A stretch of 64,000 nt of DNA. Origin: Welwitschia mirabilis. Lineage: Eukaryota; Gnetophyta; Gnetopsida; Welwitschiales. Of this stretch, positions 24,794 to 35,839 are shown in pieces. Below the pieces are notes generated by a model. It ran no database searches. It worked only from the letters and a program-made list of their open reading frames with translations, and was not told the DNA's origin. Where the stretch lies: assembly GCA_051453625.1 (NCBI GenBank), contig JBOZIK010000001.1, positions 85,342,866-85,406,865 on the forward strand, given 5' to 3'. Position 1 is the stretch's first letter. Each line of letters starts with the position of its first letter. A program made the translations under genes and the position numbers.

Positions 24794-25099
24794 GTTTTAT
24801 TAGTACCTTGATAAAAAAATCAATAGAGGACTTTATAATACCAATTCAACTAGAGGAGGAAGGACTAAAAAATTGAAATAATGAAAGCATTATGCAAAAT
24901 TAATATCAAATCAGTAATGAATAATTAAGATAATAAGTCATCATAAAAGTGAGCAATCAGTTACATTTAAGCATTGAATAATAGTTTGTAAAACCTATGC
25001 ATGATTTCAACTAATAAAAACATACTAAAAAGATTATTATATACATATAGTTCATAGGATGAAACTAAAAAAATATCATGGATCCAATGTGGAGAAAAC

Positions 25100-26330
25100 C
25101 AAAACTTAATTTCCATGTTATCATCTTTCTTACCACTTGGTTCCATAGGTGGCTCAATGATAGGTTCTTCTATGTCTAGAAAGTAATGAAAGACATGCTA
25201 ATGTAGACTAGACATAGTGATATCATGATGGATATGAATCACCTAAGGATTACTCACTGAAGTATCCTATTATACCTCTACTATTCTCTCAAAAATGCTT
25301 TAATCTACTCCTCCATAGCCTAAATACATGCATCCTACTAATTAAGTTGCATGGTATAATAATCACATAAATCAGTAATTTGAGAAGATAACTTACTTCA
25401 TGTCTCCTAATAATGAAATAAGCTACTTAAGTGTGATACCTTCAATTGCCTGGGACTGTTTAGTAGGAGGAGGAGGCAGATGTACTATAAGAATCTCACT
25501 AAGAGCTAGTGGTACCATACATGAAATCTCAATCTCAAGTCTTCTGAAATATGTATCATCTGCTAAAATATGTACTAAATGAGGAGTGTTTGCTAGAATA
25601 GTAATGTCAAAATGTCTAAATAAGGCACTTAATAAACAAAGGTATGAAATGATGAAAAAATGGCATTGGATGCTCATCCATCTAAGCTGGCATCAAATAA
25701 AAGTGGACAGGTTCATCCTATCTTCCCAATGAATGAAAAATAAAATCTAAATGTGAGCAATTATGGCATATGAATTATATCATACTAGAGCTATGTTATA
25801 AATTATAGGTTAATGAAGGATGTAGTGGTAAGAAGGCAGATAGATCACAACTATCTCTTGCAAATCATCCTCTGCATGATGTGGTAACTCTAAAAAAACT
25901 ACATAGGCCAATCTATCTAACTTACCTCCTCCAAGATCCACCCTCTCTCTATCTCTAGAAAGTCATATTACTACTACAATATGTTGTTGCTTAATATAAA
26001 TATAATGGTCCCCCATTATAGCATTGATCTTCTCATAATATAACCTATCATCTGTAGTAATTGTAATGACCTCAAAGATTTGATAGAACTGAATGATCTC
26101 AACCTCAAAATAGGGTCTATAAGCATGTAATAACTAATCATAAATGCCACGTTCTTTTAATGCATAATTCAAATTAGGTTCTAGTCTCTATATATAGTTT
26201 TAAAAATTCATCTCTCTTTAATAGATAATAGAGGAAAGGCTATGCCTTTGTTCCTATAAGAGTGCCTCAGACTCTCATTGTTCTGCCATATGAGTAGTAG
26301 TAAAACATGTGCGGGATTAAGAAGAAGAAG
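25100..26330 (-). pseudogene. Extra ORF of E2, plant-transposon-protein-like, copy 2
   Basis: Intact piece 25423-25677: QCHFFIISYLCLLSALFRHF, HLVHILADDTYFRRL, IHLPPPPTKQSQ-type tail. Aligns along about 1.2 kb with 12360-13640, so the reading is shared by two diverged copies, which supports a former gene. It sits between integrase and 3' LTR. By eye the FFxxSYLCLLSALFR segment recalls the plant-specific putative plant transposon protein domain. No membrane anchor typical of an envelope protein is evident. Confidence 0.5.
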
Positions 26331-26339
26331 AAGCTTATA

Positions 26340-28500
26340 TATCACTACATAAAGAGAAGAATAAAATACATCTATGTCATATATAAGAAAAATGTAAAAA
26401 TATTTAAAACTATTTGTATAGGTAACCAAATGTTCTCCCATAAAGATCAAAGTATAGTTGCCAAAACAAGGTTCATGCTGATACTTAACATGTCAAAAAC
26501 TATCATGAATTGAGGGTGTAATAAGTAAAAACACTTTAAAACAATGAAAAACATGGAATTTTAGGATAAAATAATCATAACTATTAATCTAGTGGATGAA
26601 ATTTGATTTTATAAGTTTCTACACATAAACTATTAGAAAAATAGATGCATTTATAGAGAAACTATTTAATGTGATCTAAAATAAAAGATATAAGTAAATT
26701 TTAAAAGTGATATTATAGAAAAGAGTAAAAAGTATATTATTATGTTAAAGTATGCTCAATTCACAAAAAATTAATAAGTCCACAAGCAAGGAATGGTTGT
26801 GAAACATAGAAGAAATTAAAACATGCAAATGGCACTAAGTTTAGTTGAGAAATAAAGGAGAGTATTCTACTATCATTTGTTCTATATGTCATGGGGATGA
26901 TAATAAGCACATTGTACAAAAAATCAAAAGCCTTTCTATAATCATTGTATCCACTACTATGGGAATGATAGAAGTGACAACAACCTTTCTAAAACTAGAT
27001 CAAACTAATATTTTAAAATTGTATCCTATTAGTGGTATACATTATGATTTTTGATATGAATTTTATCAAAAAGGTAATTACCTTAATGAATTTTTAAAGT
27101 TCTTACTTAAGAGTGGCAGGCCTATAAAATTATGATTAGGTTGTAATCATTATCAATAGAAAAATGTGGATTCAATAAGTATGCTCTATTAGGAACTTAA
27201 CAGAAGTAATAGAATTACTAGATTGATCATAATTCAGATTGGAGAAAGTTGATTAGTAAAGTCTACTAAATTTTAGTGTTTTAGATGATATCTTGATGTA
27301 GGAGTATCAAATATCTAGTACTTTCATGAATTCATGAGGAGCATAGGATGTGATCATAGCCCATTAAATAGTTTTTAGGGATAATTAAAAGTGGTATCAT
27401 ATCCTGTGTCATGGGGACAATAGGTGGCACGATAGTCATTTCAGAAGCAAGTGCAAAATCAATGAGGATCCTTTAGTATAAAAAGTTAAATATGTTAAAA
27501 AAATTTAACAAAATCATAAAAAATAAGAGAAATAAAGTGGTAATTGCTTAAAAGATGCTTAAGGCATATGAATTGGGAATTAGATAGTAAGCTTGTAAAC
27601 CAAAATACTCATGCAAGGATTCAAAGATGTAATATATGAATTAGATTATAAAACATATTTTCAAATGCATTTGTATAATTAAGATTAGCAGCTAAATTAT
27701 GAAATGCATAAACTTTGTAAAGGATAACTAGATTTACTAAATGATTAAATCCAATAGGAATCTAAGAAAAATAAAATTTAGTTTTGAGAAAGTGACCTAA
27801 CTATTATTAAAGTATTGAAGGAATAAATGTAGATAAGATGAAGTAAGTTGATCCCTTTAGCCTAGTTGTTAACCTAATAGGACTCACAAAGGATAAGTAT
27901 TAGACTACTTAATATGAAAAGTATGCATTACATAGTACTTAAAAATGATAGATTCATAAGGAAGTAAGTGATTATGAAATAGATTATTAATAAGTGTCCA
28001 TAAAGACATTAAGTGCTCTTTTATTTTCTTCTTCTTCCTTTTTTAATTTATTTCTCCAAAATTAATTAGTGTCCATTCTTGTTTTGCAGGCAAGAACTTA
28101 ACCATAATCAACTATCCCCTAGGTGGAGTCTCCATAGTGACCGTATTACACTACTAAAAGAGAATGGACCCAAGGGCCAACTATCCCTCTAGTGCACTTG
28201 TGATAGGACACTATAGAAATAAATAATTTTTATTTTCTTGAAACATTTTGAAAACATTTGTACTTCTCTAATTAGGCCAAAAATCCTTAAAAGGCTCATA
28301 GGTATGTGAATATCTTGCATCTAAATAAAAGTCAAACTCATTACTTATTGAAGCTCCATGATTCATATTAATGAAGCATTGGTTATGCTATGAATAATTA
28401 GGTAGTCTTAAGAACCAACTAAATGGATCAAGTTAAGGAGTCATCTATATAATAATAAAGGGAAGATTCTCTTCTTTTTTAAGAAGAGGGTTGTCCAACT
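26340..28500 (-). other. Post-integrase non-coding region of E2
   Basis: Aligns with 13650-15850. Dyad-like motifs occur at about 26885-26905, 26950-26985 and 27395-27440; polypyrimidine tract 28020-28045; conserved block 28080-28225. No gene seen: the short frames at 26307-26513 and 26845-27054 are not conserved in copy 1. Confidence 0.6.
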
Positions 28501-28549
28501 TTACTACTTCTATCATGTTAACTAAGTAAGAGCAATCATCAAATGATTA

Positions 28550-29900
28550 ATAATTCTTTAAACATTGTTCATTCACTTTCATTATTTCTTTAGTTTTTAG
28601 GTCAAAAATGTAAATGAAATGATTGGAATATAAGGGCCTAACCATCTATAAGTCAATTTATTATGAATTAGATGAGCTTTAGCATTGAAAAGTAGAAAAT
28701 ATTGGCTAGGGTAAAGGTTTTTATGCACAACATTTTTATCATGGCCAAATGTGGCTTGGGCTTTGACAATAAGTTGGTTATGGAGAGCATGGATTCTATT
28801 CTCATTAAGATGATTCAATTAGGTAAGGTACATTTGAAGTTCGTCATCATGAGAAACAAGGTTAAGTTGATGGATTATTTTATAAGAATTATAACACACA
28901 TCAAATAGAAGCATACATGTTTTTTCATAGATAAGTTCATAAGGAGAGAAATCCAAAGAATTACACCAACTCATGCAGTAATCCTAAATGACATCATTAA
29001 GATTGAGTATTCGTGATTTTTGAGACTTATGAAAAACTTTTAAAAGTACTTTTTTAATCTCTTAATTAGCATTTTTATCTTGCTAATTTGATTGGGAATG
29101 GTAAGAGTTAGCTATTCTATGTTTAATTCCAACTAAAAGTAAGAGTTTTTTTAAGGATCTTCTTGATAAAGGAAGTACCTTAATCAGACATGAGAATCAT
29201 AGGAAATATAAATCTTGAAAATATATTTGATCTAAGGAAGTGGCACATAGTTTTTACATCATAAGTATGTATAGGTATGGCTTCGATCCATTTTGTAACA
29301 TAATATACTACCACCAAGATATAATGTTTTTCATATGAAGAGGTTTTGAGAGGACCTATGAAGTCTATACCCTAACAATCAAAAGGCTCACATCCTAAGA
29401 TGAATGTAAGGAGCATATCTTAGGTTCAAATAAGACCTTTAGATCAGTGGCAAAATTCACACTTCCTAGTAAAGTCAAAGGCATGTTTGAATACTAAGGG
29501 CTAATAGAATCCTGAATGTAAGATTTTCATGTTAGTATTTTAGCCACTAAAATGATCACCATAAACTTCACCATGGTAACTAAGAAGGTTATCTTTTTAC
29601 TTCCATTTAGAAATACATTTGCATAGAATTTGATCTATGCATCACCTATATAAATGAGGATCAATCCATTTGTAATCGTCTATTCTATGGAGGAAATATT
29701 TTCATTGATTACTATTCTAATGTAGAAGTGCTTTGAGTGTGACAAGATAATTTACAATATCAGCATACTAAGGAGTATGGTGTTTTGAAGATTCTTCATA
29801 AAATTTCTCAATCATGAAAAGTTGTTCACCTATAAGATCATCATAAATAGGTTGATAGAAAGAACTAGAATAAGGATCTGAAGGAATTTTAGAAAGATTA
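28550..29900 (-). pseudogene. Integrase of E2, decayed
   Basis: The C-terminal piece at 28597-28818 reads RIHALHNQLIVKAQATFG and QYFLLFNAKAHLIHNKLTY / RWLGPY, the Athila-type integrase end. The third catalytic region, about 29065-29085, reads QDKNAN, with Lys for the catalytic Glu as in E5 and X. Stops and frameshifts throughout. Confidence 0.75.
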
Positions 29901-31150
29901 TTAGCAACTAATTTTTGTTTTTTTGCCTTATTAACTTTTATCAAATTGAACTCTTTTAATAAAAGTACCCATCATATTAGGCATGCACTTGAATATTTAT
30001 TTGTCAATAAATATCAAATCAAAACATGATCTATATAAACATAAGTGTCAAAACCAAGGGGGTAATGTTTAAATTTGTCTAGATAAAAGATGATTGCTAG
30101 AATTTCCTTTTTAGTAGTGGTGTAATTTAGTTAAGCACTAGAAATATTTTTGTTAATGTAGCTTATTAATTTTAGCTCTTTCTCATGTTTTTATCCTAAT
30201 AACCCACCTCCATCAAGATTACTAGCATCATACATTAGCTCAAAATCCTTATTCCAATCAGGTCATCTCATAATGGGTTCATTGATGATGGCATCCTTAA
30301 GATTCTTAAAGGATTATTAACAATTATCATTTCACTCATACTTAATGTCCTTATCTAAAAGTTGATAAAGTGGTTTATAAATTTTTACATAGCCTTCTAT
30401 GAATCTATGATAAAATCCATAATGTCCTAAGAATGATTGAAGTTGCTTCACATTAGTAGGAGAGGGATAATTTTTAATGACATCATTTTTTGATGGATTC
30501 ATTTGTAGACCTTTAATCGAAATATGATGTCCTAAGACTATCCCTTCATTGATCATAAAATGGATCTTTTTTCAAATAAGACAAATTTCACTTTTGATAT
30601 ATTCTAAGACTTGTGCTAAAGGATTCAAAGTTTGATTAAAAATATCTCCAAAGATGGAAAAATCATCCATGAAAATTTCAATAGATTTCTCTACAAGATT
30701 ACTGAAAATCCCCATCATATCACATTAGATGTTACCTAGAGCATTACAGAAACTAAAAGGCATTCTCCTAAAAGCATAAGTACCAAAAGGAAAAGTTAAG
30801 GTGGTCTTTGCTTAATCTTCATTTTTAATACATACTTAGTTGTATCCAATATAATCATCAAGGAAATAATAGAATGCATGTCCTTGTATTCTATCCAAAA
30901 CTTGATTAAGAAAAGGAAGAGGTTAATGATCCTTTTTGGTTACCTCAAAAATCTATGCATACCCTCCACTTATCACCTTTCTTAGGTACACTTGTTAATG
31001 GGCTAATTCACTCACTATCGATTATAAGGTAAATGATATTAGCATCTAAAAGTTTTATGATATCATATTTAATCACTTGTTTTAGTGTTATATTTAAATG
31101 TATTTAGGATTTCCTTATGAGTTTTGCATTGTCCTCAAGGTATATTTTGT
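29900..31150 (-). pseudogene. Reverse transcriptase / RNase H of E2, decayed
   Basis: Catalytic motif IEIFMDDFSIFG intact at about 30645-30680. The piece at 30332-30556 reads GIVLGHHISIKGLQMNPSK, NYPSPTNVKQLQSFLGHYGFYHRFI and PLYQLLDKD, the RT connection region. RNase H start FELMYDASNLDGG near 30205-30245. Frames are interrupted elsewhere. Confidence 0.8.
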
Positions 31151-32070
31151 GTTGAACAACATGTGATGGGATTAGGAGATAAGTATTTATAACTCCATGC
31201 AAAGGCTTCAGATTTAGATGTAAGGAGTGATACTAAGGCCTTATCTATTTTAGCATTGAGGAAACTACTAATAATTAAGGGATTTTTTGGGTTATTATTA
31301 ATAGAAATGTACTTAATCACTTTTTAAGCTCCTTCAAATTCATTTAAAAGTTAACTCCTTCATGTTTATGAGGGATTGCATAACCATTTTTATCAAATTT
31401 TAACTCCATAGCTTTTACTTATTTTATGTATTGGGTTGTAATATTGTCAAAAGTTTCTTTCACCTGGGACTCCATTGTATTATCAAGTTCACAAGGGTTG
31501 ATGAAATTAAGACTACCTAAGATATTTGAGAATTCCTTCATATCATTAAAAAAACTTAGTTGTTTATGAGTGAGGGCCTTTAATTCAACTGAATTATGTG
31601 TCGTAAAAATAATTAATCTAATATCTTTACTAAGCTCATAATTTGGATCCTTTTTATCTTTTTCTACTATGTTTAAAACTTGAACTTGAATCTTTTTACT
31701 TCCTACATGAAGTTCCATAATTCCTATTCTAGTGTCTATAATGTATGGGTAGTGGCATAAAATGTTCTACCTAAAGGTAAGAAATACCAACCATTATGAT
31801 TGTTCTCAATGATTATGACATCTATGGGGTAATAAGCTTCCTCTATTTGGACCAAAAAACTTTAATGATTCCAATGGGTTTTCTTGATGTTGAATCAGCT
31901 GTTTCCAAGACAATTTTAGTTGGTTTAATTCACTTTTCTAATCCAAACATTTTGCAAATATATATAGGAATGATGTTTATAGTTTTGCCTTATTACCTTC
32001 TAATATCACACTAATGCTTGTTGCCCCTAGATCTTTAATGTTTGGACACTTTTGTAATACTAAGTTCGCC
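31150..32070 (-). pseudogene. Protease and linker of E2, active site deleted
   Basis: The minus-strand reading goes from VILEGNKAK directly to TINIIPIYICKMF. The residues that hold the catalytic DTGAS in other copies are missing through a small deletion near 32005-32015. Downstream linker frames at 31419-31718 (ELHVGSKKIQVQVLNIV, MESQVKETFDNI) are partly open. Confidence 0.7.
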
Positions 32071-33730
32071 ATAAATTAAGCTAAAAATACTCTACTTAGT
32101 AGTGTTCATTTTTGTTTTCTCCTATAAAGATCCTTTCACACTTTGGCATATTTTGGGAAAGTATGCACCAAAATGGTAGTGTGGTGTTGACAAACTTTAT
32201 GATCGTTTTGATATATTCATCATGTGTGGGATTGAAGTTAAGTCTATCTAACAAAGGAGTAAGATGCTTCTTGTCCTTTTTTTAATGATTCATCTTTATT
32301 TGTTAAAATATAAGTAGAAGAAAGATGTGGCTCATCAAGAATTTCTATGTCTTCATCCTTATTTTCTTTAAAGTTATCATGCTTATGTGGCTCTTAGGGT
32401 GTAGTAGTAGTACCTATTTGAATGACCACCTTCCAATATTTCTTAACATCATTTGAATTAGATAAGGTGTTGGAATTTAAAGTTCCTTATGATCTTTGAT
32501 TTACCAACATGATTTCTTGCATAATTCTTGCTAAGTATTATATGCTTTTTTAGGTTTACTTAATGCTTTTGTGAGTTTGTTCATGAATGTTTCTTATTTG
32601 TATCATGGCTTATTTGATTGGATCTTTCTTAGGCTAATTATATCCTTCATGTATTAGGTTATATGGTTGTTTGAATGAGGATTTATACTCAGCTTTGAAT
32701 GAAGAATTTGGTTGATGATAAGGTTTGTTTCCACCATGGTAATATCATTTGTAGTGATTAGGGTTCGCTTAATTTGTGTAGCACAGTTATTCCCTTACTA
32801 CTTCTCTTATAGTTGGAAAAAATGGACATTTAGTGACTAAGTGAACTTATTCACATAATTTACATGGGCTTTGGGCAATTTTACTTCTTTGATTGCTTTC
32901 ACCATATTTCTCATAAGTGGATTATCACTATTACTACTATATTCATCATCGTAGATGTTTTGTTTTTATTTGTTTTCTTGATGTTTTATATGATATTTAG
33001 TTCTCTCAATAATTGTTCAAGTATCTTATTTTCTCTTGGTTTAGCCCATGATTAACTAAGTTCAACTAAATCATGCAAATGTTACTTATGCTTCATTAGT
33101 TGTATGTTGAAATAAATTCCCTTTACAAGGTAAATCCACCATTTGTTTTGTTGCACTAGTTAGGCCATTATAGAAGTGGTATATCAATTATTCTTACTTG
33201 AATTCATCTTTAGGATTAGCTTAAACTAGAATTAGAAATTTTTCCTAGGAAAAAGCATAATCTTCATTGTCTTTTTATTGAAAATTTATTAGCTAATAAT
33301 GTCTTTACCTAAGAGTGTTTCCACTAAAGAATCATTTGATAAAGCTATTTTTGGTGTCTTTTTAAGTTTTAAGGCTCTTATGGGATAAGGTATTAAGCCA
33401 ATTTTTATCTTTTCTCCTTAATGTGTAGGGGAGCACTATCATATAATTCATATCCGTTATGAGTTTCTTTTCATTATATGTGAGCATCAATTGTTTATGT
33501 CTATGATATGTTCATACAAATCCTTATGAGTTTCTTCACAAAAAGAGGGATAAGCATTAAGATTTTTTTTTACGTCATCCCCAATAAGAAGCTTAAAAGG
33601 GTTGTGGATTTCTCTATGTTTTAGTCCATATTTGTTTTTAAGGCTTAGCTGAATGACACCACTAGAATTTGAAGACATTGTACGATATGGTAAGGAAGGG
33701 GGTTTTGACTTAAACATTCACTATCCAATG
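32070..33730 (-). pseudogene. gag of E2, decayed
   Basis: The N-terminal piece at 33487-33717 reads HREIHNPFKLLIGDDVKKNL and NAYPSFCEETHKDLYEHI, matching gag starts elsewhere (NPFDLPxGDDVxLRNL). The remainder is fragmented; the plus-strand frame 32864-33055 is a shadow. Confidence 0.7.
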
Positions 33731-34637
33731 AATGATAACTTAAAACTTATTTTTTAAAATAAATTAAAGTAGGCCTACTGGGACTTGTGTCTTAAGAGGT
33801 GGTTTTTGTTTTGAGAGGGTGTTTTCAAATTCTAGAGGATGGCTTGGTAGATAATGAGACACTTTTAAAATGCAAACTAAGATATTCTATCAAATTAGAT
33901 TTATCAATTTCAGATTTAATATAAAGTTAATTACCTCTAGTCCTTTAGTTATAAATTTAAATACCTTGTTAAATTATCTCTTATAAAAATTGCTTTTCCA
34001 TTGATAACATATCTCTTTTTTTCCTCTTTAGGATTTGATGGCATTTACTTTCTTGACTTGAAATAGAAATCCAACCTTTTAACTCATAACTCTTATAAGG
34101 TAATCTTCAAGATTACATCGAAGTATAAGAAGTAGACCCAATGGCTAAGAATGATGTTTCTTCTTGAAATCTTCAGTTAGGATCTACGAAAATGACATTA
34201 GAAGGCTTCTTGCTATGTAGTAATCCTTCCAAATCATACAAGGAATAAGAAGGTAGATCTAGCAAGGCTAATGTACATCTCCAAGTTTGTTGTAGAGCTA
34301 AAGGATAATCACCACTCAAAGAGGATACTTTGAATAAAAAGAGAACAACAAGAAAAGAAATAATTTGTAATAAAAAGAGCATACAATACAAACAATAAGT
34401 GAAAACAATGTTTTACCTTCTAAAGGTAAATAATATTACTTGGATAGGGATGGAATTTAGAGATAATCTTGCCTTTGATCAAAATATAAGAAAATCTCTT
34501 TAGATAATCCCCTTAACGCAAGTAGATTGCATCCATAGCTATTAGATATATACCAAAAGCAAATAGATAAAATGATAGTATAAAACTCAATCTACTTACT
34601 CTTGATTGATTGCACTTGGTAGCATGTCTTGATTCTC
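33731..34637 (-). other. 5' leader of E2
   Basis: Non-coding sequence between PBS and gag. The frames at 34173-34391 and 34513-34743 have no counterpart in the other copies. Confidence 0.5.
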
Positions 34638-34655
34638 CCTGATAATGATACCAAG
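34638..34655 (-). promoter_or_regulatory. Primer binding site of E2
   Basis: Sense TTGGTATCATTATCAGGGA, two bases after the LTR end; decayed form of the pattern seen at 9378-9395. Confidence 0.75.
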
Positions 34656-34657
34656 AT

Positions 34658-35839
34658 GTTAGTGGCCTTAATTTCACTTCAAAATGAATCAATTCTAAAA
34701 ATAATGTGATTGCATTTAGGCTTATATAAGGTGATTCAACCAATGAATGTCATACACTTAAGAGCATAAGTTAACATACTAATCAAACACATTATTTAGA
34801 AAGAATAATCATTCTATATCATAGTAAAAATATCTTTTAATCATTTCATATTTTATTATGCTAAAAAAAAAGAACAACGCAATGATCTAATTATGGAATG
34901 AAAAATTCATAAGGAATAAAGAATGTAAGGCTATTATAATAAATTTCTAAGTTATTATCACCCAAACATAGCTCTTATGACTTGTATTCAACTAGAATTA
35001 ATATACTAAAAGAATTAATCAAGTAAAACATAGGCCATAAGAGATATGAGAATAATTGTATAAAAAGAAGACATTTATTTAATTTTTCAAGTATCTTATA
35101 AAGCACATGAGCAATGTAGCAACTCATAAATAATAGATGCATGGCCTAATACTAAGAATTATCTCTCAAATAAACCTTGATGCCTTCAAATGCCTTTATC
35201 ACCATTTCTCCAATGTAAAAAGATGATGGAATGAGGCCAATAGGGATTTTTATTGTTGTTCTAGGATTGTTAGGGTTTTAGTATGTCGGTACAGGTAAAG
35301 AAAAATCATTAGGCATAAACTAGGATATAATTAACTTAATGAAGAGGAAGTTATCAATCTGTCATATTCACTATTATCATGGGGATGACAAAAGGCATGA
35401 CATGCATTCATATCCAATCATAGGCTATCATGTCATAATGTCATTGAAATTAGAATTTAAAATTTCACCAAACTATCATGGCCTGTGTCATGTTGATTAC
35501 ATTTGGCATGATAGTAACCCTAATTGCCATGTTAGATCATCATATTAATAGTGCCATGTCAGTAGTTTCATTTCTTTTTAAAGTAGTATTATGGCTAATG
35601 CCATGGGAACAATATGTGAGATTACAATCAATTTCTTGAGTTTGTTGCCTTTAACTTTAGTTCAAATTTGTCATGGTTGAAATCATACTATTATGAGCAA
35701 AAATAGAGTATTTAAGATCACAATTAAGTAATTCTATTACTTCATAATAGTTTTCCTAAAAATAACTAAATTAAGCTCCTATCCCCTCTAAAACATCATT
35801 AACTATACTATCGAAACACAATGAATTAGTATTGCAACA
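34658..35839 (-). repeat. LTR A3 (5' LTR of E2)
   Basis: Plus-strand limits TGTTAGTGGCC and GTATTGCAACA. Three dyad-motif copies at about 35374-35402, 35485-35513 and 35598-35627, i.e. spaced about 110 bp, the nearest 212 bp from the sense start. Confidence 0.85.

Larger units (their letters stand above)
10852..35839 (-). mobile_element. Type-A retrotransposon block inserted in element X
   Basis: Both ends are type-A LTRs in the same orientation. The flanks are ATGGC (10847-10851) and ATGGT (35840-35844), a 5-bp duplication with one C-to-T change. The two flanks joined (with one copy of the 5 bp) align with the uninterrupted sequence at about 1055-1110 of E5. A third type-A LTR, a foreign gag-PR piece and an unassigned segment lie inside, so the block has been rebuilt by later insertion or recombination, or is partly misassembled. 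Confidence 0.6.
23647..35839 (-). mobile_element. E2: near-complete type-A Athila-like element, 12.2 kb
   Basis: Minus-strand order: LTR A3, PBS, leader, gag, protease, RT, RNase H, integrase, post-integrase region, extra ORF, PPT, LTR A2. Size and order fit Athila (about 10-12 kb with an additional ORF after integrase). Every gene is broken. It is the most complete copy here. Confidence 0.8.

Noticed and set aside
23647-35839. E2 as a simple single insertion into E3
   Set aside because: The flanks (AAAAC and ATGGT) do not match and E3 does not resume after 35839; the outer flank pair ATGGC/ATGGT fits better.
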